This document shows positions 45,793 through 55,563 of a stretch of 64,000 nucleotides of DNA, piece by piece. The stretch spans positions 160,191 through 224,190 of the forward strand of contig MU129004.1 in the NCBI GenBank assembly GCA_014904985.1, in the 5' to 3' direction. The position numbers were made by a program, and so were the translations under genes. Below the pieces are notes generated by a model. That model was not told the origin of the DNA. It was given only the letters and a program-made list of their open reading frames with translations, and searched no databases. Positions within the stretch are counted from its first letter, which is position 1. Every line of letters starts with the position of its first letter. Source of the stretch: Hydnum rufescens UP504 (taxonomy: Eukaryota > Basidiomycota > Agaricomycetes > Cantharellales > Hydnaceae).

Positions 45793-47595
45793 ATGTCGCT
45801 TTCTTCCGCAAGCCATGTTTACGACCCCCCTGCTGAGGATGCTGTGGTGCCCTCTGGAGCGTTGCATCATCCCCGCGAGGGTCAAGAACTAGGTTCTGGC
45901 GGTGGAACCCCTTCAATGGTTCAAGATCCCCCTGCTGAGGATGCCGTGATGCACTCTGGAGCGTCGCGTCGTCCTCGCGAGGATCCAGAACTTGTTGGTT
46001 CGACCCTTCCGACTCTCCTCCTTACCTGGGAGTTATCTGAAGCTTCTGTTGAGCGTATGTCGTCAGTTTGCATCGCGGTTAGCTTGTCTTATGTGCCTCG
46101 ACCGTAGATCTCACAGAACCCTTCACGTGGTCAAGCTCAGGACAGCTGTCAAATACCGTCTACCGTCCATTGGAGGAATATCCTGACCTTTGCACCCTCA
46201 CTGTCGCCTCAGGGGAGATATCAGCCGACGTCGGTACGTTTCTGTCTCACTAGTTATTGCACCATCGCTAATCTATACTTAGTCTCTAATTTATCACGGC
46301 CGTATTTTTGTCACCAACCTTGGAGCTTGATGTACACCAACAGTCGCCGGTCGTTCCAGTATATCGATCAGCTGCCAAATGCTTGGTTGGAGACTTATCC
46401 TTCTTTTGCCTTCTATGAAGGCAGTATGAACGTCAATGGACCCTGGTCCGCTGATGCCCTTTCCCAACGATACGCTCTCCGCGGCCCCTCTCAACTTAGT
46501 CGCCCATCCGACTTTACACGATTTCCTCAAAGATGGAATAAACATCTCCCTTACCTACCTTACGTTTATCGCCACCCGAGTGATCCAAACACCCCTCAAC
46601 CCCGTGACCTAGATCCTATCACTAATCGCTTTTACCTGAAGAAACACTATGTGGACGCTTTGGCCGCCTTCGTTGGATCCGCGAGCACCACTGCCCAGAG
46701 GTGGTATTCCCATATACGGAGAAATGGATTCCATGTCCCTGTTCCTCTCCCATCGTGTGAATATCCCGGTGCCAACTTCCGACGCCATTTCGAGCACCAT
46801 GATACCAAAGCGCGAATCATGGCGGATGTGGAGATATTCCTTCAGCATGGTTACTTGTGTCGAGGGTATGCGCAATGGTTGATGCGCAAGTTTGTTGCCT
46901 GCCTCTCGCGAGAACTCGGGATGCCTTGTCCCCATTTTGGCGTCGATGACAAACTCATCGGTGCTGTTTTCCGCATGGAGGATTTGGAGGACTCCCGTGT
47001 CTCTGGAGTCGTCAGAGGATTGGAACGAGATGGGGTACCCGTGTTTGCGGCGACCGTTTTGGAACCGTGGTCCGAGACGGTTTGGGACAGGATACCATGT
47101 TTGAAGACACCTTGGCGAAATACGACCAATGTCTCACCAGGACCAGAGCACGACTTCCTTCTTGTATCAGTGGAGTATGCAGTCCCCTTTGATCATCCAT
47201 TTCCTTGGTTCTCGGCCCCTGCATACGGCTATCCAGGGTTCTACTACCAATACAGGGACGAGAAATATTACGAAGAGCAGGCTTTTCTCGAAGCATTGGT
47301 AGCGGTAGACCCCCAACAAGAGTCCATACCGCTATTGACGAAGTCGTACGAAGTGGTGGCAAAGTTCTTGGGCCCGGGGCCCTTTTTCTGTGCTCGAAAT
47401 CCTCCCATCTCTGTCTTCCCGCTTACGAATCCCGATGCGCCTGGTGCGCTGGAATCAGCTCGGATTAACCCTCCTTTGGACCCATTACTCACCACCTCGG
47501 CTCTTGGTGAGCTTACGGCTTATCATCTTTATTCGGCTCCACCCCAGATGGTTTTGGATAATGCGAGTGACTTTCAAGCTTTTCTGTACATTTGA
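45793..47595 (+). CDS. Conserved-looking 566-aa protein of unknown function
   Basis: Three exons, 45793-46054, 46108-46233 and 46283-47595, join with perfect GT-AG introns (53 and 49 nt) to 1701 nt (566 aa). The N-terminus has an internal duplication: DPPAEDAVVPSGALHHPRE and DPPAEDAVMHSGASRRPRE. The middle contains NTVYRPLEEYPDLCTLTVA, RSFQYIDQLPNAWLETYPSF and HSDPNTPQ-like proline-rich loops. The C-terminal half is rich in aromatic and proline residues (HDFLLVSVEYAVPFDHPFPW, GYPGFYYQYRDEKYY). I see no catalytic motif or membrane segment. It is divergent from the gene at 45597 and ends only 34 nt before the ATG of the Ulp1-type protease gene on the same strand. No damage is visible and CpG is normal, so it is probably an active gene or the cargo of an active element. 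Confidence 0.75.
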
Positions 47596-47629
47596 ATCTA
47601 ATACCTTTCTCCTGGCTTAGGTCCAGAGC

Positions 47630-50348
47630 ATGGCTCGTAGGAAGTATGGGCAGAGGCCACGGCCTCCACACCTCCCTTCCGAAGGAGGTTTCATCACGTT
47701 TCGAGATGGCACTCTGGTCAATGATGATGCGATCAACTCGTATATCGATGTCCTGAAGATGTTTGCGCGCCCTACCGTCCATGTCTTCAACACCTTTTTC
47801 TTTTCGCGCTTACTTGATGGTTTCGACAAAGTGGCAACATGGCACAAGGATCTTCGTCATCCTGTGTTTACGCACATGGAGCGAATTATCGTACCAATCC
47901 ATCTCAAATCCCAGAGTCACTGGGCAACCGTTTCTATTGACTTTAAGAGACGTATTGTCACGTACATGGACTCGATATTTCTGCCTTCCACCTTTGAATT
48001 TGTTACGGAGATCATGCGGAAATACTTAGCAGACCTCGCTGCGCTCGAGACGTGTTCATTCGACCTTGAGGCATGGACTTTCATTGGGTCTAAGGATACT
48101 GTTCGTCAGGTCTTCCGTTGTTGGTTCTTTTCTGACTATGATTCCCTAGTCTCCACAGCAGACAGGAACTGTGGATTGTGGTGTTTTTTTAATTGCAAAC
48201 ATCCGCAACTGCGCTGGGATTCAGCCTTGGAAGGTTCTTCGCCCAACTGAGGTGCCTTCGGCGAGGCTTCAGTTTATGGTCGATGTGGTTTGGGGAGTTA
48301 TCGATTATCCCCGGGGATATGACCATGCATTACAGTCAATTTTCCCGTCGCACAGCCCTCCAGCTTTCATCCTCCCCGATGAGCCCGATTACGTCCATGT
48401 CCCCCGTCCCGCTCTCCCCCGTCCCGTCCCCAAGATCGTGCCCGCTCCCATGCCTGCTGTCGCCACTGTTATCCCTTCCGGACGTAATGAACAACCGTCC
48501 CCCCAACAGCGTTCATGGGGTGATATCACAGAGAACGAAGGGCGCGATTTAATTCGGAATGCTGCCGCGGGTGATGTTGCATCATACCAGAGGATCATGG
48601 TTGTCCTTGATCACCATGTAAGGGTGAAGAACAAAGATGCAACACCTTTAGCTCGGTATCTCAGGGCACATTGGAGGGGTAAAGCACGAGGTGTCTATGA
48701 TCGGGATTTTGATTGGCAAGAGCATTCCCGTATGCGGACGATTTCCCGTTCTCAACCTGGGGACGATCGTTCGTTGCATCGTGGTGAGGGTGGTTCTCAT
48801 CGCAACGTTCGGGATCGTTCTTGCTCCCCCCCTATAGGGTCCTTGCGAGATGCTGGATTACTTCCCAGTGATCGGAGTGAGTCTGTTCATGCCGAGTCGT
48901 CCTCACATCATGGGAGGCTTCCGGTGGATGCCGAAGAGCAATCCACAATGGAGATGAACTTCGCTGCCATCTCTGTTGATGATGTGGCCATGGCAACTGC
49001 TTCTGCACCTCCCATGATTGCCCCTCCTGTCATTGCCTCCCCTGTTGTTCCTCCCGCCGTTGTCCCTCCCATTGCCCCTGCTGCCGCCGTCATCCCTCGT
49101 GTTGCTGTCGCTCCTCCCGTCGTCGCCCCGCTGCTGCTGTCGTCCCCTCTCCCATCATTGTCGACCCCCCATCGCCGTTGCCCCACCTCTCGCTGTTGCC
49201 TCCCCTTCTGCCATTGTGTCGCCTGTCGTCGCCTCTCCTGCTGTCGCCTCGCCTGCCGTCGCCCTTCCTGCTGTGGTCCCTCCCACCATCGCCCCTCCTG
49301 CAGTCACCCCTGCTGCTACCCCTTCTCTCGCTGTTGTCTCCCCTTCTGCCATTGTCCCTCCTGCCGTTGCCTCTCCTGCCGTCGCCCTTCCTGCTGTTGA
49401 CCCTCCCGTCATCAGCCCTCCCGCCGTCACCCCTGCCGCTGCTGCTGCCGTTGTCCCTCCTCCCCCCATTGTTCCCCCCTCGCCCTTGCCTCTCCTTCTA
49501 CCATTACCCCTTCTCCTGTCGCTGGCCCTCCTGCCGCAGCTGCTATCCCTGTCTTAGGGACTTGGTATGCTGTTACCATCAACAAATTTCAGGTTGATGG
49601 ATCTGAGGGCCAGAATGCTCTCCCCTACGAGCAAGAGACCTTGGAAGAATTTCGTTCAATGGGCGCATTGGCAACGAGTCGCTCTCGTGTTAACAAAAAG
49701 CGGTCGAAGAAACAAGGACGAATTGTGTACAGGATGTCCATCTATTTTAAGGACTACATGCTGGCACAAGAAGTCTTGGAGAGCACTCGGGCAAGAGCCA
49801 AGGCCCAGAATTATTTGGGTGTTGAGTTGATAACGCTCCCCAGCGTTGATTATACTCAAATTGGGTGTCAGGCCATGGACTTGTATTATGCCTCTGTGGT
49901 GTATGATCGAGCGCGATCATCGGAAGAACGAGATGCCTTACTTGCAGTTGCGCCCCGTATTCACATCAATTCAGCACAGATGGGTCCCCAATTCCTTGAA
50001 CACGACCTCTACCCCATCCCTCCCCAACTGGTGTCTCATAGTCCACACAAAATGGCAGCATGTTCATTCACCACGCAGGATTTTGAGCTTCGCGTTGCCC
50101 TCCAAGAACAGAGTGAAGGTAGCCACTCTGTCAGTCTCACGCTTCGACGGTTTACGATGTTGCTTCACGCCTTCTGGGAAAGAAAGCCTGGGACATTTGT
50201 GAGCAGACTCTCTCCCTCACATGTGACTCTTCGCAATGAGCTGGTACGAGTTCTTGGCTGGTTTGGATACACTGAAGAGTTCGGAGTGTGGGAGACTTTC
50301 GGGATTAGATCCAACATGAAATGGCATCTGGTGCTCGAAATCCCCTAA
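47630..50348 (+). CDS. Ulp1/C48-type SUMO protease with long low-complexity linker
   Basis: Exon 1 (47630-48109) and exon 2 (from 48162) join across a 52-nt intron (GTCTTC to CAGCAG, branch CTGAC). The peptidase domain is complete: TLVNDDAINSYIDVLK, FNTFFFSRL, IVPIHLKSQSHWATVSIDF with catalytic His at about residue 97, YMDS with Asp at about 114, and VRQTGTVDCGVFLIANIRNC with oxyanion Gln at 160 and Cys at 166. Such enzymes cut SUMO precursors or SUMO conjugates. An acidic/polar region (48480-48970) and a Pro/Ala/Val linker (49000-49560) follow. The linker drifts between frames (about 49135, 49170, 49490) and then returns to the original frame. The C-terminal domain starts GTWYAVTINKFQVDG and ends VLEIP at 50348. 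Read as assembled, the first frame stops at 49400. Total length minus the intron is 889 codons. Linker indels may be assembly errors, real slippage or a large intron. Confidence 0.8.
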
Positions 50349-50444
50349 CATTATGTATTTTTATCCCGTTATAATTGCATTGTTTGTTTGGTCGCATCGG
50401 CAGAATCCGAGGTGTTTGAACTAGACAGCTTTGTCGTTTTTGGG

Positions 50445-50950
50445 GTCTCTCCAGTCCATCTTAATCAACTTCGAGCTAGACGTCGGGCTGCACTTCGTGT
50501 TGCGGCTTTCCGTCGGCAGGAGTTGTTATTCGGTCTCGTCCTATCGCTCACCAGGTCACGGTTTTTCCATCGCTTTTCACGCGTGGTCTCTCCAATCCAT
50601 CTTAATCAACTTCAGGCTAGACGTCGGGCTACACTTCGTGTCGTGGCTTTCCGTCAGCAGGAGTTGCTATTTGATCTCGCCCTATCGCTCGTCAGGTCCA
50701 CAAATTCTCCATCATTTTTTTTACGCGTTTTCGTGATCTCCCCAATCCATCTCAGTCAACTTCGAGCTATACGTCGGGCTACACTCTGTGTCGTGGCTTT
50801 CCGTTAGCAGGAGTTTTTATTCGATCTCGCTCCATCGCTCGTGAAGTCGTGCAGTTTTCCATTGGTTTTCACGCGTTTTTGCGGTCTCTCCAGTCCGTCT
50901 CAATCAACTTCGAGCTACACTTCGTGTCGTGGCTTTCTGTCGCAGGAGTT
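50445..50950 (+). repeat. ~140 bp tandem repeat, four units, opposite strand
   Basis: Units contain CAATCCATCTTAATCAACTT, GCTAGACGTCGGGCTACACT, TTCGTGTCGTGGCTTTCCGT and GCAGGAGTTGCTATTTGATC, with cores at about 50479, 50620 and 50771 and a partial fourth at 50915. The array starts about 95 bp after the Ulp1-type gene and lies 5' of the gene at 51456, pointing the same way relative to it as the 31 kb array does to K2. CpGs are mostly intact. Confidence 0.85.
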
Positions 50951-51149
50951 CTCGCTCGTAACAATAGCATTATTCTCCGTTCGTGCATCTATTTTCATTG
51001 TCTGTGGATAAAGCTGAAAGATATGCTGCTGCTGATCCTCCATCAATATCTTGTGCATCATAGTGCTTGTGTGCAACAAGGATCAGAGCAACCTGTGGTG
51101 CCATGCCTTTTGGTTCACATTGTCTTGTGCCTGAGGTGTCATTTGCCTT

Positions 51150-51375
51150 GGCCCGTCCTCCCACACCCCGTCCTCCACATCCCAACTCCTCCCACACCCA
51201 TCTCCACACCCATCCTCCACACCCCATCCTCCCACCCATTCCACCATCCTCCACACCCATCCTCCCACACCCATCCTCCCACACCCCATCCTCCCACACC
51301 CCATCCTCCCACACCCATTCCTCCACACACAATCCTCCACACCATCCTCCCACATCCTACCACTCCTCCTGTGTC
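51150..51375. repeat. C-rich minisatellite, ATCCTCCCACACCC type
   Basis: Irregular 14-19 bp units of CCTCC and CACACCC over about 220 bp, ending about 80 bp before the ATG at 51456. The minus strand is G-rich (GTGTGGGAGGATG), so it could form G-quadruplex-like structures. It is not a TTAGGG telomere repeat. Confidence 0.9.
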
Positions 51376-51455
51376 TATGCTATGCAACTCGGTCTTCTAT
51401 ATACCCATCGATCACTGCAGTTGAACCTTCCAAGGGCAGATCTTCAGGTTTCAAA

Positions 51456-54154
51456 ATGCCTGCATCCAAACTAAAGCCCACAACGGCTCGTACCAAAGTG
51501 AGGTCCAAGGCTGGGGAGAAAGATCCAACAGCCTCAAAGTTTGCAGTGCGTGGAGTGACTTCCGGGAGGGATAAGGTTGGATATTCTCGAAATGAGTCTC
51601 CAAGTCTTTCCTCGACCAGCCATGACATTCATTCCTCCCTTCCCATTCTGAGTCTCCACCCATCTAAACCCGTCGTGGACTCGGCTTCTAACCCCCTCCA
51701 ACCTCCTCTCACTGAATCTAAAAATGCCGCGACGTCGATCTCAGCTCGAAATTCTAGCAATCAATCGACTTCAATATCACGGTCAACCTCGAAATCTGCC
51801 CTGCCTTCCCTGGAACATACCAAGGATTGTGGGGTTGATGTCGAGGACTCGCAGACGTTCTGGGGTGACGATTATATCATGGCAAACGCAATGTTAGGCA
51901 TTGAGAGCTCAGGATCTGATGCTGATGCTGATTGGGACCCCACGATATCTACTGGTGGCAAGGACCTAAGCGACGGAGAACACTTCAGTGATGCCAATAG
52001 TGCCGAAGATGTTCATGTGCGATCTACGGGCAAAGAGCCCAGCCCTGTGTGCTCAGTTGCCAAGAAGGCCTCTCCTGGGCCTCGTGGACACGGAGGTAGA
52101 TTCTCGCAAGCTCAGTTGGACGAGGTTGAAAAGCACGCTGAACTGTTCCGGGGTGCGATGGCTAGCTTGGCCAAGTCGTGGGGCTGTCATATTTCAACGC
52201 TATATCGAGTGGCTAAAGTGGCGGGAGCTCTGAAGAAGCATCGACGACCAAATGCTTGGAATTCGTTTCAACACCAACAAAAGAAGTTGAAGAAGACCCC
52301 CTCTGGTCTCGGTGTGTAGGTTTAATATTCGTCGCTCTACTCATTTTCTGATGCCTTATATAGGAAAAGGAGGTGCAATCGTACGTCAACACCTTCAGCC
52401 GACATATGTCAAGCTGCGTGATGAGCTTGGGGGGCCCAGTTCTGAGGCCTGGCATGAGCATCGCAATATCCTTATAGACGATCTCAGTACAGAGAAAGCA
52501 TCCGATACAGCTCGTATTGCCATGTCTGGAGGTGATGTGGCCCATCAGATGGCCTTATCCCGATCAAAAATCGATAGTGAGGTATGTACTATTCTACATA
52601 TTTATTCATTCTGCGCTACATGGGCTAACATGCTGATGTCTAGGGACAGGCGCTTCGTCAGATTGGGGTTCATCTTGTGTACCTGATGGTGTCGGACCTC
52701 GCCTCCTCAACAGCAGCACATGGCCAGAACTCGATTAACTTCAACAGCGAGGAACTAAGGGCATGGGTGGACCATGAATGGAATTCTCGTGACACTCCTG
52801 AAATGAAGAAACCCCTTGCCTCGCTGTATACATATATTCTAGAGCGAAAGGGGGCGGCTGAAGACCTTGTTAAATTCCGCAAGGATCAGGATGAGGCTAC
52901 TCGCGCTAAGGAGACGAAGGATCAGTACACCTTATGGAAGGCCGTCTCAGCGGATTTACTAAGGATGCTTCGTATGTATCCTTTGAAAGATCCACTGTTG
53001 AGATTTCTCATGAACCTACCTCGTGTCTCAGGATCACTGCAATTGGACTACAAGACTATGCCCTGGTCATCGATTGTTCAGAAAATGAGGTCGTCGCGAA
53101 TCCGCTGCGTCTGTTGGCCAGACGTTGAGGGTATGCCTTTGCTTGGCACATTTGGTTCGGATGACCTCAAGACACATCATTGGCGACTGCTTTATGATGC
53201 GATACGCTCTACGGATGTGTTCACAACTCTCCGTTTTGAACGAATTGGTGACTATGGTATGTCCTACCATTATAGTATTCTTGGATTTGATTACTGAATG
53301 GTTTTTTGGTAGACCTGGGTGATGATGATATCCTAGTCACCGGGATGAACAATGTGCCGTTGCTCACTGTGCGGCAGGCAGAAGGCCTCCGAAAGGGGAA
53401 GAAGCGTAAGATAGTGGAGGCCGAGGTTACCGATGAGCGTGCCGACGAAGGGTCTGGGTCAAAGGTTCTGCGAGTGGTTCCGCCTTCTGTTTCCGGCGGG
53501 CCGAAGCCAGCAAAGAGGAAAGGGAAAGGGAGACTAACCCCGAAGTCCCTCCCTTATATTGATGATGCCTCTGATGTGCCGGTGACACCTGCAATTTCAG
53601 TCCATGAACCTGAACCATCTCTATCAAACTCGTCTTTGCCTGAGACAATGCCAATTCCTACAGCCTTGCCAACTCCTCCGACAGACACAGGAGTTAATCC
53701 TTTCGGCTCAAAACCTGGCTCAACACCATCATATTTTCCATCATCTCTTCTTCCACCTTCGTCCACTCTTCCGCCTTCAACCAGTCTTCCACCTTCAACC
53801 ACTCCTCCACCCTTGTCCGCTCTGCCTCTGTCATCTACACTCCTCCCATCATCAACTTTTCCGCCATCGTCTACTTTTCCGCCGTCTACTTTTCGCCATT
53901 GTCCACTTTTCCACTGTTGTCCACTTTTCCCCGTCGTCTACTTTTCCCCGTCGTCTACTTTTCCGCCATCGTCCACTTTTCCGTCGTTATCAACTTTTCC
54001 ATCATCATCAACTTTTCCGTCATCAACTTGTCCGCCATCGTCAACTTTTCCTCCACCCTCGATGCTTGCTCCGGGCGAAACTCAACTATTTGACTGGGAT
54101 GATGTCATTCAGACTATACGTGCTCAATCTTCATACCAGGGTTCAGTCAGTTAG
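51456..54154 (+). CDS. Intact 822-aa protein of unknown function, possible DNA-binding region
   Basis: Five exons, 51456-52311, 52364-52581, 52644-52971, 53032-53256 and 53313-54154, sum to 2469 nt (823 codons with stop). All introns are 52-62 nt GT-AG, several with CTGAT branch sites. The N-terminal 200 residues are Ser/Thr-rich and acidic. Residues of about 210-285 have GGRFSQAQLDEVEKHAELF, SLAKSWGCHISTLYRVAKVA and KKHRRPNAWNSFQHQQ; a helix-turn-helix-like segment before a basic NAW motif is my reading, not proven. Middle: GDVAHQMALSRSKIDSE, YTYILERKGAAEDLVKF, MPWSSIVQKMRSSRIRCVCW. KGKKRKIVEAE is a likely nuclear signal. The C-terminal quarter is a (PSSTF)n repeat, then LFDWDDVIQTIR. The gene lies downstream of the ~140 bp array and the C-rich minisatellite. 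Probably an expressed nuclear protein. Confidence 0.8.
53740..54060 (+). repeat. Coding 15-bp minisatellite (PSSTF repeat)
   Basis: Units like CCGCCATCGTCTACTTTT encode Pro-Ser-Ser-Thr-Phe. A short stretch (about 53890-53950, FRHCPLFHCCPLFPVVYF) is read out of register and then returns, which indicates compensating indels. Units remain in frame overall. Confidence 0.85.
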
Positions 54155-54262
54155 CCACTACAACTGCTACCTTGGGATGACCTGGTCTTGATTGACTGCG
54201 TGATAAACTTAATAAATAGATCCTCTTATAATCTGGTTTGTATATAATGATGCAATCCCTAT

Positions 54263-54485
54263 ATATATGCTTAGGCCAAAGTCTCCATTGGGGCCCCTTG
54301 AGAAGTAGGCCTACTTAGATTCAAAGGGCAATGGACCAAAGAATGGTTTGAAAGAGTGGTGTTAAGCCTATATATGGCTTTATATCCATCAAGGTGCTGA
54401 AATACAAAGGTCACTCAAAACACCCCTTGGGGCCCCAATGATCCAAAGCCTGCTTAGGCCCAAATAGTGCCATGTTTTTGGGCCT
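54263..54485. repeat. GGGGCCC-rich patch with TTAGGCC words
   Basis: TTGGGGCCCC occurs twice (about 54290 and 54440), with TAGGCCTACTTAG and TTAGGCCCAAA. It is adjacent to the 3' end of the minus-strand hAT accessory gene (stop at 54488), matching the pattern at KDZ 3' ends. Confidence 0.5.
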
Positions 54486-54487
54486 AA

Positions 54488-55499
54488 CTAGGGCTGATTT
54501 TGTGGCTGACCAAGGTGGATATTTATCTCCTCAACTTCAACACCATTTGCCTCCCGGAGGAGGATCCTAGCTGATTTTACTTGGTCTTTATCATGTTGCC
54601 ACACACTTTCATTGATTCGGACCCATTCAGCATACACTTGTGCCTGTGTAAACTCTGCCTCATGCTCTAACTGTGTAATCTCCTTCCAGATCTATGAGTA
54701 ATAATTAGATGGCAACCAGACACAGTATATAGCCATGGACCTCTTTGGGCATGGAATTCATCCAGCACCTAATTAATTCCTTTATATTGTTGGGGAGAGA
54801 GATCACACAGTATGGAATATGATGGAGGTCATGTGAGAATGTCACACATACAATTTGATTCAAATTGCATAGTGTAAGCTTGGGTGTTCCATTGCATTTG
54901 AAGTGATCCATATGCCAGCGGTCTCAATGACATTTGGGATCCAGATTGAGTTGATTTTGTGTCTGGTAGCCCTCAGCCTGTGCACAATGGTAGATCAATG
55001 TGTTGGAGCCACCTGACACAATGAGCCACCAGTGATAACTGAGAATAGAACAACACATAAAAATTATTAGTAGTTTGTGAGCCTTGGAAAAATGAAACAC
55101 TAACTTAAACTTATACCCGCACACACCTCCAATCACTTTCTGGAGTGCATCTGAGATCTCCTTGTGCGTACCAATTAGATCCAAAGATGAAATGTCAAGC
55201 AAGACCACTGAAATGCCAAGATTCCTTAATTCATTCTCATGTTCATCCCATGAAACAAGTTTCTGGGTGCCAGAAGGGATATGGCCAGCACTGCGATGCT
55301 TCATAGGCTCCAAAGGGTTGGTAGAGGATTTGGAGAGTTGTTCCTCCTCATGGTGCTGAGAAACCTTTGCATTTTTTAACTTATTTTTCTCATGCCAGCT
55401 ATGACAAGTTTTGGTGCAACCATTGCTGCCTTTTTTTAGAGGAAAAGAATCAGGTAGGCCTGTGTAAGTGCATTCACTGCAGTGCTGAAGATCAGGCAT
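54488..55499 (-). pseudogene. Transposon-associated zinc-binding-like protein, divergent from the hAT gene
   Basis: The start at 55499 (MPDLQHCSECTYTGLPDSF) is followed by PLKKGSNGCTKTC, a C-x2-C...C pattern that could bind zinc. Then comes ISVVLLDISSLDLIGTHKEI and GGVCGYKFK, a 60-70 nt intron (GTTAGT to CTCAG), YHCAQAEGYQTQNQLNLDPK, MDHFKCNGTPKLTLCNLNQI and HDLHHIPYCVISLPNNIKEL. The end is AQVYAEWVRINESVWQHDKD, stop at 54488. Related proteins are found beside fungal DNA transposases and resemble their DNA-binding partners; the exact role is not known to me. A TGA at 54924-54926 interrupts the frame where an Arg (CGA) is expected before Asp-Arg. It is divergent from the hAT gene, with about 65 bp between the first codons. 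Confidence 0.6.
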
Positions 55500-55563
55500 A
55501 GAAGCAAAGTGGAAAAGGACAATCCAGATATCCCCAAAGGCATGGGCATCTCCAAAACATCAC

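Noticed and set aside
50388..50807. Plus-strand ORFs over the ~140 bp array after the protease gene
   Set aside because: Shadow of the repeat; no consistent frame between units.
51150..51375. Telomere or interstitial telomeric repeat
   Set aside because: No TTAGGG units; the period and composition differ.
51070..51474. Pro/His/Thr-rich ORFs in the C-rich minisatellite
   Set aside because: Pure consequence of the CACACCC repeat; several frames open on both strands.
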